Shown here: positions 26,822 through 35,212 of the stretch, piece after piece | Position numbering within the stretch: the first letter of the stretch is position 1 | How the letters are laid out: each line of letters opens with the position of its first letter | Source: an uncultured Muribaculaceae bacterium | GTDB taxonomy: Bacteria > Bacteroidota > Bacteroidia > Bacteroidales > Muribaculaceae | DNA: 64,000 nt | Assembly: GCA_910587185.1 (NCBI GenBank) | Contig: CAJULY010000001.1 | Coordinates: 124,001-188,000 of the forward strand | Direction of reading: 5' to 3' | The notes under the pieces: model-generated | The model's database searches: none | What the model saw: the letters and a program-made list of their open reading frames with translations, nothing else | Told to the model about the DNA's origin: nothing | Made by a program: the position numbers and the translations under genes

Positions 26822-27520
26822 TTCGCAGTCACAGCATTCGTAGTGAAGGAAATGATTATGGGAATGACACATCTCAATCCCGTGATCCACTATGATGTGA
26901 CGGTTTGCCATACCCGATATGCGGCTCATGTCGTGCGATACGAGTATTACCGTCGTTGTCTTTGCCAGATTCTCAACTATATCATAGATTTTCCGCTCGA
27001 AATTACGGTCAACGTAACTCAAGGGCTCGTCGAGCACAAGCGCTTCCGGACGAGAGATGACAGCCCTTGCCAGAAGAGCCCTTTGCAACTGGCCGCCGGA
27101 AAGCTTTCCGATACTTGCCGAGGCATAATCGCCGAGACCGACAAGCTCTACCGTTTCCCTGACAAGAGACCGGCGCTCATCTCCACTGAAACGGGTCGCG
27201 CGCGGAATTCCAAGTTCAACCACTTCGCTGACAGTGATGGGGAATTTGGAATCTATCATGTTTTTCTGCGGCAGATAGCCGATAGATAGCCGGTCAGTCA
27301 GGTTTCCGTCACTGTCGTAATAATCCACAGAGCCATGCGTAGGTTTCAGCAGCCGTAACATTATGCGTAACAATGTAGTCTTGCCTCCGCCGTTAGGCCC
27401 GGTTATAGCCATGAAATCGCCGCGGTTTACGGTCAGATCCACTCCCGACAGCACCTTGCGGCCTTCACGGATCATTTCAACATTGTTCAGGGAAATTATC
27501 GGAGATACTGCTGATTCCAT
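26789..27520 (-). CDS. znuC: Zinc/manganese ABC transporter ATP-binding protein (ZnuC-like)
   Basis: A 243-residue ATPase for a metal ABC importer. It has the Walker A GPNGGGKTT near residue 42, the Q-loop YLPQKNMID, the signature LSGGQLQRALLARA, Walker B ALVLDEPLSYVD and the switch His in VSHDM. The last 30 residues are rich in His and Cys (CHSHNHFLHYECCDC), likely metal-binding. It follows znuA directly: the znuC start is two bases before the end of the znuA frame. No permease gene follows, because the next gene is on the other strand and overlaps the znuC 3' end. Confidence 0.92.
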   Translation of the reverse strand: MESAVSPIISLNNVEMIREGRKVLSGVDLTVNRGDFMAITGPNGGGKTTLLRIMLRLLKPTHGSVDYYDSDGNLTDRLSIGYLPQKNMIDSKFPITVSEVVELGIPRATRFSGDERRSLVRETVELVGLGDYASASIGKLSGGQLQRALLARAVISRPEALVLDEPLSYVDRNFERKIYDIVENLAKTTTVILVSHDMSRISGMANRHIIVDHGIEMCHSHNHFLHYECCDCESDAGQQCRRQ

Positions 27521-27521
27521 C

Positions 27522-28430
27522 TTAATGGTTTGAGATTATGTTGCTTATGCGTAGAAGTTCCTGCGGCAGATCGTAGGAAAGAGTATTGACGGTAGCGCTT
27601 CTCGCTCCCGCCCCGGAAGCGATTGCCACGGAACGGCCGGCATCGAAATCAGGCTGCACGAGAAACACCTCGGCCCCCTGCTCTTTCGCATGATCGATCC
27701 TGTCGCGGAATGCGCTAGCCGACATCTCTTTATTGTCCATGCCTATCGAAAGCTGATGAAGACGGTAGTCCTCGGCGAAATAGCTCAGAGAGGGATGCCA
27801 GACCATGAAAGTCGCGTGGCCCACCGGCTTAAGACGTGATGAAATCACGCGGTCACAGCTGTCAAGAGTGGCGGCAAGAGCCATATAGTTGCGGCGATAG
27901 GATGCTGAATCGGCCGGATCGATTTCAATCATGGCGGCGAGCATGTTTGCCGCCATGATTTTCGCGTTCCTGAGCGATGCCCAGACGTGCGGATCGGTCT
28001 CATGATCATGATCGTGGTCTTGTTCCTCTTCGTCGGCATGGTGGTGGTTGGCGCAATGCCCGTGAGTGCCTGTGAGTCGCCTGATTCCCGCAGAAGTGTC
28101 ATATACGGTTGCCGAGGTCTGCGAACGGCTGACCAGCTCATCCTCGAAAGCCATTGTCCCTACCTTGAAATAGGCGCGCGAATCGTGCATTTCCTTGAGG
28201 TCGGCAAGAGTGGGATCGAAATTCTCCGGGTCTTCGCCGCGCGAAAGCAATGTATTGACCTTCCATTTCGGCCCGGCTATGCGTTCGAGGAGATACCTCT
28301 GAGGCTCTATGCTTACTGAAAGCACCCCGTGCTCGGAGACGGACCGCTTATGTTGACCGCAGGACAACATAAGCGATAGTGAAGCGATCCCGCATACCGC
28401 ACATATCATTCTTTCGTAAAACTGATTCAT
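27522..28430 (-). CDS. znuA: Zinc ABC transporter substrate-binding lipoprotein (ZnuA-like)
   Basis: A 302-residue cluster-9 metal-binding protein. The N-terminus is a lipoprotein signal with LSLMLSC as the lipobox. The mature part starts with VLSVSIEPQRYLLERIAG, then an ENFDPTLADLKEM segment. A His-rich loop (HCANHHHADEEEQDHDHDH) precedes the metal ligand region DPHVWASLRNAK, and a further His is in MVWHPSLSYFAEDY. The long His/Asp loop is characteristic of zinc-specific members. The -7 box lies 5 bases before its ATG, so the mRNA is probably leaderless. Repression by Zur would be expected, but no operator was identified. Confidence 0.93.
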   Translation of the reverse strand: MNQFYERMICAVCGIASLSLMLSCGQHKRSVSEHGVLSVSIEPQRYLLERIAGPKWKVNTLLSRGEDPENFDPTLADLKEMHDSRAYFKVGTMAFEDELVSRSQTSATVYDTSAGIRRLTGTHGHCANHHHADEEEQDHDHDHETDPHVWASLRNAKIMAANMLAAMIEIDPADSASYRRNYMALAATLDSCDRVISSRLKPVGHATFMVWHPSLSYFAEDYRLHQLSIGMDNKEMSASAFRDRIDHAKEQGAEVFLVQPDFDAGRSVAIASGAGARSATVNTLSYDLPQELLRISNIISNH

Positions 28431-28435
28431 TAATG

Positions 28436-28443
28436 CAAAAATA
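28436..28443 (-). promoter_or_regulatory. -7 box of znuA-znuC
   Basis: TATTTTTG on the minus strand, ending 5 bases before the znuA start codon. Confidence 0.65.
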
Positions 28444-28487
28444 ACAATTTTTCCGATGGCGAACGGCAGTTATTATCAGAATTTATG

Positions 28488-28495
28488 TAATTTTG
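28488..28495 (+). promoter_or_regulatory. -7 box of the outer-membrane-like protein gene
   Basis: TAATTTTG, ending 5 bases before ATG 28501. It diverges from the znuA promoter about 45 bases away. Confidence 0.65.
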
Positions 28496-28500
28496 TTCCG

Positions 28501-29364
28501 ATGAAAAGATATTTTCTCATATTTCTCCTCCTGTCTGCATCGCTATATGGGAAAGCACAGCAGGAAATTCCTTCGGTCCTCCCCGGAAAAGAGGCCGGGG
28601 ATACACTTCCTTCCTATCTGAAACCCGTAACAACCGAGTTGCGGGATTCAGCCTCCGCCCCACGTCTGACCCCAGAACATGCAAGGGTGCTCGAATCGCT
28701 GCAAGCCACCCTCATGATGCCATCACCCTTTTCGGTCAACGACGATTATGACCGGGCAGCTCCGACACGCGTCTTCACGGCTCCCGGATTCGTGGGCTTC
28801 ACCCCGTGGCAGAACGCCGTCCTGCATGTCAGCGGAGCGAGGGAGTCGCTTCCCGGACTGATGGGAATCGAGCAAGGGACCATAGGCTTTTCCCAGACAT
28901 TCGGACGGCTTTCGATGGATGCGTTCGCATCCGCCACCCATTATGGCTATTTCCGCGGAATGCAGACCTCCTATGGCTTCGGAGGGTCCTTGTCATATCA
29001 GCTCACAGACCGTCTGAGCCTGACGGTTTTCGGGTCATATTACACCAATACTCACCCGCTGAGCCCTGCCATGGCCGGATACATGAACGCGTCAGCCTTC
29101 GGAGGTTACGCGTCATACGACATCAGCGACCACTGGGGCATCAGCGTGGGTGCTCAGACAACGCGCTCCACCGTGACCAACCGCTGGGAAACGCAGCCCA
29201 TCGTAATGCCTTATTACAAAATAAACAAAAACGCTGCGATCAAGGTCGATGTAGGAGGAATACTCTACAATATGATCCGCTCAAAAACCGGCGGTTATCG
29301 CCGGGGAAATCCGACGATAGGCCCTCCTGTCGGCGGCCCACCTCCTGTGGCGCCACGTAAATGA
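28501..29364 (+). CDS. Putative outer membrane beta-barrel protein, Bacteroidales hypothetical
   Basis: A 287-residue secreted protein of no recognised family. It opens with a signal peptide (MKRYFLIFLLLSASLYGKAQ). After a Pro-rich spacer, residues about 100-260 show repeated alternating hydrophobic strands with aromatic ends (GTIGFSQTFGRLSMDAFASA, YGFGGSLSYQLTDRLSLTVF, FGGYASYDISDHWGISVGAQ), as in small outer-membrane barrels. The C-terminus is Gly/Pro-rich (IGPPVGGPPPVAPRK). ATG 28501 is used because an upstream in-frame start would include the promoter. An M16 peptidase gene follows 22 bases later and is probably cotranscribed. Confidence 0.7.
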   Translation: MKRYFLIFLLLSASLYGKAQQEIPSVLPGKEAGDTLPSYLKPVTTELRDSASAPRLTPEHARVLESLQATLMMPSPFSVNDDYDRAAPTRVFTAPGFVGFTPWQNAVLHVSGARESLPGLMGIEQGTIGFSQTFGRLSMDAFASATHYGYFRGMQTSYGFGGSLSYQLTDRLSLTVFGSYYTNTHPLSPAMAGYMNASAFGGYASYDISDHWGISVGAQTTRSTVTNRWETQPIVMPYYKINKNAAIKVDVGGILYNMIRSKTGGYRRGNPTIGPPVGGPPPVAPRK

Positions 29365-29386
29365 ATATCAGTAGGTTATATCCATC

Positions 29387-30619
29387 ATGACTCAGCAAAC
29401 ATTTCCGGCGACTGTCATCACCCTCTCTTCAGGACTCCGTCTCGTATATATGAAAGACAATTCCGAAGTGGAATATTTCGGAACCATTGTCAATTCAGGA
29501 AGCCGCGATGATCCCGGCGATCGGTTCGGACTGGCACACTTTGTGGAACACGTGATTTTCAAGGGAACCGCCCGCAGGCGGTCGTGGCACATCATAAACC
29601 GCATGGAATCCTGCGGCGGCGAACTGAATGCCTATACAACAAAGGAAACGACGGTCGTCTATACGATTTTCCCGCGCGGCAATTTTTCCAGAGCCTCCGA
29701 TCTCATTGGCGATCTTCTCTGCAACTCCATATTTCCGTCGCGTGAGCTCGAAAAAGAGCGTGAAGTGGTGGCCGACGAGATCGACCAGTATCGCGACATG
29801 CCCTCGGAAGCGGTGTTCGATGACTTCGAAGACCTCTTATTCAAGGATTCGGGACTTGGTCACAACATCCTCGGATCGGCGGATGACCTTCGGGCTTTTG
29901 ACTCTGAACTGTGTCGCGAATATCTGACAGCGAACTTCACCGTTGACAACATGGTGGTTTTCTACTCCGGTTCGCTTTCGGCCGCCGTAGTGAGCCGCTC
30001 GGTCGAACGGAATTTCTCATCCCTTCCCTCAGCATGCCGAAGAGAAAAACGTATAGTGCCTCCTCCGGCTGCTTTTTTCGACCGCGCGGTGAATCTCGGA
30101 AATCATCAGGCCAATACGGTCACCGGTTCGAGGATCCCGTCGATGTATTCTCCCGCACGCCATAGCTTCGCGTTATTGGCCAACATACTCGGCGGTCCGG
30201 GAATGAACTCGCTGCTAAACGTGGAATTGCGCGAGCGGCGCGGCCTCGTCTATGCCGTCGAAGCAAGCACTGCTTTTCTGACCGACACCGGACTTCTGAC
30301 CATATATTTCGGATGTGATCATGACGACACCCGGCGTTGTCGCCGCATAACGGCCGGTGTCATCCGCAAGATTGCCGACAATGGTGTGTCCGATCGGTTT
30401 CTTTCAACCGCCCGACGCCAGTTCATAGGACAGCAGACTCTTGCGGCCGACATTCGCGAGAATGCCATCATTTCCGTTGCACGGGGCGTCCTCTATTTCG
30501 GAAGAGTCTCCTCGCGGAAAGAGAGAGTGGAATGCATCGAGGCCGTTTCGGCCGACGATCTGCGCCGATGCGCCGCCACTTTGCTGACTGAAGGACTTTC
30601 AACACTAACGTTGGAGTGA
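29387..30619 (+). CDS. M16-family zinc metallopeptidase
   Basis: A 410-residue pitrilysin-type peptidase. The inverted zinc motif is HFVEH with H51, E54 and H55, followed about 75 residues later by the third ligand in the helix EKEREVVADEIDQY. The C-terminal half (NILGGPGMNSLLNVELRERRGLVYAV) is the second M16 domain, with the substrate-positioning Arg and Tyr in RERRGLVY. Length matches the single-chain processing-peptidase-like members. No signal peptide is visible, so the compartment is uncertain. It lies directly behind the outer-membrane-like protein gene. Confidence 0.93.
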   Translation: MTQQTFPATVITLSSGLRLVYMKDNSEVEYFGTIVNSGSRDDPGDRFGLAHFVEHVIFKGTARRRSWHIINRMESCGGELNAYTTKETTVVYTIFPRGNFSRASDLIGDLLCNSIFPSRELEKEREVVADEIDQYRDMPSEAVFDDFEDLLFKDSGLGHNILGSADDLRAFDSELCREYLTANFTVDNMVVFYSGSLSAAVVSRSVERNFSSLPSACRREKRIVPPPAAFFDRAVNLGNHQANTVTGSRIPSMYSPARHSFALLANILGGPGMNSLLNVELRERRGLVYAVEASTAFLTDTGLLTIYFGCDHDDTRRCRRITAGVIRKIADNGVSDRFLSTARRQFIGQQTLAADIRENAIISVARGVLYFGRVSSRKERVECIEAVSADDLRRCAATLLTEGLSTLTLE

Positions 30620-30647
30620 TTCGGCACATTTTTTCCGATACTGGCTG

Positions 30648-30679
30648 TTGGAATGCCTGACGTTATTTCGTATTTTTGC
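30648..30679 (+). promoter_or_regulatory. Promoter of dusB
   Basis: TTG at 30648-30650, 21 bases, then the -7 box TATTTTTG at 30672-30679. Confidence 0.75.
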
Positions 30680-30696
30680 AGAAAGATTGGTAATCT

Positions 30697-31710
30697 ATGA
30701 AAATCGGAACAATCGACCTTGGTGAACGGCCTGTGATGCTTGCCCCGATGGAGGATGTCACAGACCACTCTTTCCGCCTTATCTGCAAGGAACAAGGCGC
30801 TGACATGGTATATACCGAATTCGTTTCGGCCGATGCCCTCATACGCAACATTACGGCGACCACCCGTAAACTCCACATAAGCCCCGAGGAACGCCCAACC
30901 GCCATACAGATCTACGGCCGCGAGCCCGACACGATGGCCGAAGCCGCACGGATTGTGGCCGAAGCGCGACCCGATCTGATCGACATCAACTTCGGGTGTC
31001 CCGTCAAAAAAGTCGCGGGCAAAGGAGCCGGAGCCGGACTGTTGCGTGACATTCCGAAAATGCTCGAGATCACGAAGGCGGTTGTAAACGCCGTGGACCT
31101 CCCCGTGACGGTCAAGACCCGTCTGGGATGGGATCATGAAAACAAAATCATAGTAACTCTGGCCGAACAGCTTCAGGACTGCGGAATACAGGCCCTGACC
31201 GTACACGGCCGCACACGCTCGCAGATGTACACCGGTCAGGCCGACTGGGACATGATAGCCCGCGTAAAGGAGAATCCGAGGCTGAACATCCCCGTAATAG
31301 GCAACGGCGACATTACCACTCCGGCCCAGGTAGCCGATGCGTTCAGGAAATATGGCGTCGATGGAGTGATGGTCGGACGCGCATCCATAGGCGCCCCCTG
31401 GATTTTCCGGCAGATGAAAGCTGTGGCCGCTACCGGGCAACCCGCTGAAGAACTTTCAATCGCCGAGAAATTCGCCATTCTCCGCCGTCAGATTCATGAA
31501 AGCATAGACCGCATAGACGAGTACCGCGGCATTCTCCACATACGCCGACACTTGGCGGCATCTCCGCTTTTCAAGGGTATTCCGAATTTCCGCCCCACAC
31601 GCATAGAGATGCTCAGGGCCGACACAATCGACGAACTCGAAACCATTCTATCACATATCGAGAGGGATATCATTCCCTCCGTCACTAACCAATGCGACAT
31701 ACAATCATGA
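30697..31710 (+). CDS. dusB: tRNA-dihydrouridine synthase, DusB type
   Basis: FMN enzyme of 337 residues that reduces uridines in the D loop of tRNA. FMN-binding begins in VMLAPMEDVTDHSFR. The catalytic Cys is C101 in INFGCPVKKV, followed by KGAGAGLLRDI, VTVKTRLGWD, LTVHGRTRSQMYTGQADW and VIGNGDITTPAQV, then VGRASIGAPWIF. The C-terminal helical tRNA-binding domain is present. Its last codon overlaps the start of the next gene (ATGA), which suggests cotranscription with the GIN-domain protein. Confidence 0.95.
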   Translation: MKIGTIDLGERPVMLAPMEDVTDHSFRLICKEQGADMVYTEFVSADALIRNITATTRKLHISPEERPTAIQIYGREPDTMAEAARIVAEARPDLIDINFGCPVKKVAGKGAGAGLLRDIPKMLEITKAVVNAVDLPVTVKTRLGWDHENKIIVTLAEQLQDCGIQALTVHGRTRSQMYTGQADWDMIARVKENPRLNIPVIGNGDITTPAQVADAFRKYGVDGVMVGRASIGAPWIFRQMKAVAATGQPAEELSIAEKFAILRRQIHESIDRIDEYRGILHIRRHLAASPLFKGIPNFRPTRIEMLRADTIDELETILSHIERDIIPSVTNQCDIQS

Positions 31711-32405
31711 AAAAATTTCTATTGCTCGTTTTCTCTTTTCTCTCCGTCTGTGGCGCGACCTTAGCCGAAGTCCATCCCTATCATCTTGATTTCAATGAGT
31801 TCCATGAACTTAAGGTAGTCGATGGAATCAACGTTGACTACATTTGCGACAAATCAAAAGCAGGCAGAATCGAATTTGAAGCAGATTCATCGGTTGCCTC
31901 CGCGGTTATTTTCACTCCCGGCAAAGGCAAACTGACCATCAATCTTGCAGTGCGCGACTCGGCCTACCGCAATCTGCCTACAATCCGCGTCTATTCCTCC
32001 TTCCTTTCTTCCGTCAAGAACGAAGGCGATTCGACAGTACGCGTCATGACTCCCGCTCCTTGCCCTAAATTTCAGGCAAAACTGATCGGCAACGGGCGCC
32101 TGATTGTCCGTGATCTTGAAGCTACCGAAGTTTCAGCCGAGATAATTTCTGGTCACGGCACAATGGTTCTTTCCGGAACGGTGACTATGGCAAAACTGAG
32201 CGTGACAGGCGCTGGCGACATTCAGGCCGACAACCTCAAAAGCCGCGAAGGCTCGGCCACGGTTACAGGCACCGGAGCAATCTCCTGCTACGTGACCGAG
32301 AAACTCTCTGTCGGCGGACTCGGCTCCGGAAAAATCAGTTATCGCGAAAAACCGGAAATCAAGAAAAAATTTCTTTCGAAGGTTAAACTCATTCCGCTTG
32401 ACTGA
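31707..32405 (+). CDS. Secreted GIN-domain (DUF2807) protein
   Basis: A 232-residue exported protein. The N-terminus is a signal peptide (KKFLLLVFSFLSVCGATLA). The mature part starts with the typical GIN opening FNEFHELKVVDGINVDYICD, and later strands carry repeated Gly-x-Gly turns (IGNGRLIVRDL, GHGTMVLSGTV, GAGDIQADNL, GTGAISCYV, GLGSGKISY), which predict the right-handed parallel beta-helix of this auto-transporter-like adhesin domain. The role is unknown; these are common envelope proteins in Bacteroidota. Its start overlaps the dusB stop by four bases. Confidence 0.8.
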   Translation: MKKFLLLVFSFLSVCGATLAEVHPYHLDFNEFHELKVVDGINVDYICDKSKAGRIEFEADSSVASAVIFTPGKGKLTINLAVRDSAYRNLPTIRVYSSFLSSVKNEGDSTVRVMTPAPCPKFQAKLIGNGRLIVRDLEATEVSAEIISGHGTMVLSGTVTMAKLSVTGAGDIQADNLKSREGSATVTGTGAISCYVTEKLSVGGLGSGKISYREKPEIKKKFLSKVKLIPLD

Positions 32406-32432
32406 CGTCAGAACAGCCGACACTGAAGCCCG

Positions 32433-33929
32433 ATGGAGAACGGAACAGACATGAAAAACCGCGTCGCGCGCACGCTGAAATGGAACACGCTCGACAAAAT
32501 CGCCACGCAATGTCTCTATGCCGTGACAGGCATCATCCTCGCCCGCGAACTCACAGAAGAGGAATTCGGTCTTGTCGGAGCCATCCTCGTGTTCCAGTCC
32601 TTTGCGACCCTGTTTGTTGACAGTGGATTCTCCTACGCGCTTCTGCAGCGAAAACGCCCTACGGAAGATGACTACAGCACCATCCTCTGGTTCAACCTCG
32701 GCGTAGCCACTCTTTGCTACATCGTCCTCGCCCTCTGCGCTCCCCTCATAGCCGACATTTTTGAAAATGACGAGCGCATCATTCCTCTTTCGCGCGTCAT
32801 GTTCCTGACTTTCATTCTCAACGCCGCGGCGATAGTCCAGACCAACCGCAGGATAAAGCTTATGGATGTCAAGATGGTCACCGTCAGCAACACCCTCGGA
32901 CTCCTTGCAGGCTCCGTCGCGGGAATCTATATGGCGCTGACCGGCTGGGGAGCATGGGCGCTGGTATGGCAGGCTGTCATAAACTCCGGAGTGAAAACGC
33001 TCATTCTTTGGGTAGCCGACAGCTGGCGCCCGAAACTCGTGTTCTCCTTCTCCATTCTGCGCTCGTTTTTCCACGTAGGGAGCGGAGTGTTCGGCACTTC
33101 TTTTCTGAATGTCCTTTTTCAGAACATCTACTCTTTCTTCATCGGAAACCGGGTCGGGCTTTTCTCACTTGGCTATTATTATCAGGCTGACAAATGGAGC
33201 AAAATGGGCGTTGCTTCGCTTTCTGCCATTTTCACTCAATCCTTCCTGCCGTTGCTCTCCGAATATCAGGACAATCCCGAGCGCTACGCCGCAACCACGA
33301 GCCGCATAAACCGCTTCGCCTCCTACATTGTCTTTCCCGCCTTCGGACTTCTGATTGTAATGGCAACTCCCATTTTCCACGTTCTGTTCGGAACCAAATG
33401 GGACCCATCGATCATTCTCTTCCAGCTCTTGCTGATCAGGGGCATCTTCACTATTCTCGTAACGTTATATCACAACTACGTCATGTCGCTCGGCAAGTCG
33501 CGACTGATGGTTGTCAGCGAGATAATCCGCGACGGAACAGCCCTTCTCGCAATCTTCATCACCTTGCCATATATCGCCCTGACCACCCCCGACGATATCA
33601 CGCTCGGAGTCACCATTTTCCTCTGGGGACAGATCATAGCATCGGTCATCGCTTGGGCCGTGATGCTCATAATCGCCGCACGCACCTCCTGGAGCACGCC
33701 CTGGCGTTTCCTGAGCGACTCGCTCCCCTACGCCGTGCTTTCGCTACTGATCGTATGCGCGCTCTTCTTCATGAGGCCATGGCTCGGAGGTCCGTGGATG
33801 CAGCTGGTCATCATGACACTCCTTGGCCTCAGCGCATATATCGCCGTCAACAGGCTGCTCGGCTCACGCATACAGCGCGAGGTCCTCGCCTACATCGGCG
33901 CACGCCTTCCCCGCCTCAACCGCCCGTAG
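32433..33929 (+). CDS. Polysaccharide flippase (Wzx/MOP-family)
   Basis: A 498-residue integral membrane protein of the oligosaccharide flippase family. It opens LKWNTLDKIATQCLYAVTGIILAREL followed by EEEFGLVGAI, the family signature, and holds about twelve to fourteen hydrophobic segments. It would flip lipid-linked sugar repeat units to the periplasm. No glycosyltransferase genes surround it, so it is not part of a capsule locus here. Its two possible starts (32433 and the Met seven codons later) cannot be separated. It follows the GIN-domain gene by 27 bases. Confidence 0.88.
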   Translation: MENGTDMKNRVARTLKWNTLDKIATQCLYAVTGIILARELTEEEFGLVGAILVFQSFATLFVDSGFSYALLQRKRPTEDDYSTILWFNLGVATLCYIVLALCAPLIADIFENDERIIPLSRVMFLTFILNAAAIVQTNRRIKLMDVKMVTVSNTLGLLAGSVAGIYMALTGWGAWALVWQAVINSGVKTLILWVADSWRPKLVFSFSILRSFFHVGSGVFGTSFLNVLFQNIYSFFIGNRVGLFSLGYYYQADKWSKMGVASLSAIFTQSFLPLLSEYQDNPERYAATTSRINRFASYIVFPAFGLLIVMATPIFHVLFGTKWDPSIILFQLLLIRGIFTILVTLYHNYVMSLGKSRLMVVSEIIRDGTALLAIFITLPYIALTTPDDITLGVTIFLWGQIIASVIAWAVMLIIAARTSWSTPWRFLSDSLPYAVLSLLIVCALFFMRPWLGGPWMQLVIMTLLGLSAYIAVNRLLGSRIQREVLAYIGARLPRLNRP

Positions 33930-34058
33930 AAGATATTCTCACAAAAAGGTTGTGCCAAAAATCATAATCCGACTCTATATATAAATCTACTGTTTTTATT
34001 CCAGTGAATTTCCTTTATATTTACCAAGTGTAAAAAACCATTGTAAAAAATAAGAGCC

Positions 34059-34256
34059 ATGATTTATCTTGCTGTGTCACTTCGCGACTTCATCATTGAA
34101 CACTGGTTGTTCTCTCTTATTATTGCCGCGATTATTATTTGCGGAATATTGGTTGGTGTAGGTCTAAATAAAGTTCACGGGATCTTTCCTTTTAGGAAAC
34201 ACACTGAACACACTGTCCATGTCATTATTGAAATCAAAGAATCGAAAGACAGTTAG
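34059..34256 (+). CDS. Small single-span membrane protein, hypothetical
   Basis: A 65-residue protein with one strong hydrophobic helix (LFSLIIAAIIICGILVGVGL) and a charged C-terminal tail (HTVHVIIEIKESKDS). A weak -7-like TATATTTA at 34016-34023 precedes it and a good terminator follows at 34271, so it is probably a real transcription unit. It is AT-richer than its neighbours and lies in the accessory patch with hicAB. No family is recognised. Confidence 0.5.
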   Translation: MIYLAVSLRDFIIEHWLFSLIIAAIIICGILVGVGLNKVHGIFPFRKHTEHTVHVIIEIKESKDS

Positions 34257-34270
34257 CTTTTCTAAAAAAG

Positions 34271-34310
34271 AAGAGACTGTCTAATAACCAAAGTTAGGCA
34301 GTCTCTTTCT
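34271..34310 (+). terminator. Terminator of the small membrane protein gene
   Basis: AAGAGACTG followed by TCTAA pairs with TTAGG followed by CAGTCTCTT (34294-34307), then TTCT. The near-perfect stem of about 13 bp could serve both strands, including hicB. Confidence 0.75.
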
Positions 34311-34393
34311 ACCGTAAGCTCAATCAATGAGCCGCAGGTCAGAATTAGTTAGTCCTTTAAAATTGAAGTACAACGCATCACGCGCAGAAGTTA

Positions 34394-34789
34394 TTAAAAT
34401 GCTGCAGCGAGCATGTCCTTTGCGAGGGCCTGCACGGCAGTATGGAGTTTGTCATATTGTTTTTGTCCGGCGCGGGCTACCCCGGAGGTGTATTTACGCA
34501 TCAACGAAGGATTGATGCCGGCCTTTTCCGCGATCTTGGACTGATTAAGAAAATTGAATCGGTTGAAGAACGATGGCATATCATAATGAACCACAAATTC
34601 AAGATCCGGAAGATCTTTTCCCTCGGCTTTCAGGTCTTCTTTAAGTTGTGTGTAAGTGGAGATAAGATCATCGATAGCTTCCTGGGAAGAATCACCATAG
34701 CCAAGAAGACCGACATAAGGCAGCTCCTCTTCCACGAAGCAAGAGAAATATCCGTCCTTTGTCTGTTCAATGATTATATTTGCTTTCAT
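34394..34789 (-). CDS. hicB: HicB-type antitoxin with C-terminal HTH
   Basis: A 131-residue antitoxin. The N-terminal half has the partial RNase H-like HicB fold (KANIIIEQTKDGYFSCFVEE then YVGLLGYGDSSQEAIDDLIS). The C-terminal half is an XRE-type helix-turn-helix (NQSKIAEKAGINPSLMRKYTSG), which should bind operators upstream of hicA. It is separated from hicA by an unusually long 147-base gap with two hairpins. Confidence 0.88.
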   Translation of the reverse strand: MKANIIIEQTKDGYFSCFVEEELPYVGLLGYGDSSQEAIDDLISTYTQLKEDLKAEGKDLPDLEFVVHYDMPSFFNRFNFLNQSKIAEKAGINPSLMRKYTSGVARAGQKQYDKLHTAVQALAKDMLAAAF

Positions 34790-34821
34790 AAGGCGTAAGT
34801 GTTTATTGATGTCGCTTTGGA

Positions 34822-34848
34822 AAACGAGGCTTTTTACACCTCGTTTTT
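34822..34848 (-). terminator. Second hairpin between hicA and hicB
   Basis: AAAACGAGG (34822-34830) pairs with CCTCGTTTT (34840-34848), a 9-bp stem with A and T runs outside, so it can terminate in either direction. Confidence 0.6.
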
Positions 34849-34886
34849 ATTATTAACAAACAAAAGTCTTTAAAGGATGAAGTAAA

Positions 34887-34913
34887 GAAGCCGGGGCCGA
34901 AGCCCCGCGCTTC
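34887..34913 (-). terminator. First hairpin between hicA and hicB, UUCG loop
   Basis: On the minus strand an 11-bp GC-rich stem with one bulged base closes on a C(UUCG)G tetraloop and is followed by TTTACTTC. It begins 24 bases after the hicA stop and may limit read-through into hicB. Confidence 0.65.
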
Positions 34914-34936
34914 TGCGAGTGGTCCGGATTCAGGAT

Positions 34937-35122
34937 TTAATTGACGCCTGAATTCTTTCTGATGTAACGCTCGGTTGAAGGAGGGATCTCCTTGGAACCG
35001 TGGTTAGGAACCGGAAAGCGCTTCCCGGTGATAGGAGAAAACCACATTTCGTGTTTCCCTCCGCCGCGAAGCCGGAAACAACCGGCAGCGGAAAGCTCCG
35101 CTTTTAATTGGTTGTACTTCAT
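34937..35122 (-). CDS. hicA: HicA-type mRNA interferase toxin
   Basis: A 61-residue toxin with the double-stranded RNA-binding-like HicA fold. It starts MKYNQLKAELSAAGC and has the catalytic His at position 24 in RLRGGGKHEMWF, followed by the typical GKRFPVPNHGSKEIP and an Arg-rich C-terminal helix. Length is standard. It is first in the operon, with its promoter and operator-like repeats immediately upstream (35137-35212). Confidence 0.9.
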   Translation of the reverse strand: MKYNQLKAELSAAGCFRLRGGGKHEMWFSPITGKRFPVPNHGSKEIPPSTERYIRKNSGVN

Positions 35123-35136
35123 AATTTAAAAGAACT

Positions 35137-35155
35137 ATTGTTATTTAATAACAAT
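35137..35155 (-). promoter_or_regulatory. Palindrome upstream of hicA
   Basis: A perfect 9-bp inverted repeat (ATTGTTATT / AATAACAAT) with a one-base centre, between the -7 box and the hicA start. It is a candidate repressor-binding site. Confidence 0.6.
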
Positions 35156-35156
35156 G

Positions 35157-35187
35157 CAAAGGTAGCGATTTTGCTCCAAATAACAAA
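35157..35187 (-). promoter_or_regulatory. Promoter of hicAB
   Basis: On the minus strand a TTTG at 35187-35184, 19 bases, then the -7 box TACCTTTG at 35164-35157. The start codon is 34 bases downstream of the box. Confidence 0.75.
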
Positions 35188-35212
35188 ACGAAAAGGTAAC
35201 AAATTTGCTCCA
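35161..35212 (-). promoter_or_regulatory. Direct repeats overlapping the hicAB promoter
   Basis: Two 18-base copies (35161-35178 and 35195-35212), matching at 14 of 18 positions and ending in identical TTTGCTCCA-type blocks, spaced 34 bases start to start. They flank the -33/-7 elements and are candidate HicB operators. Confidence 0.6.
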
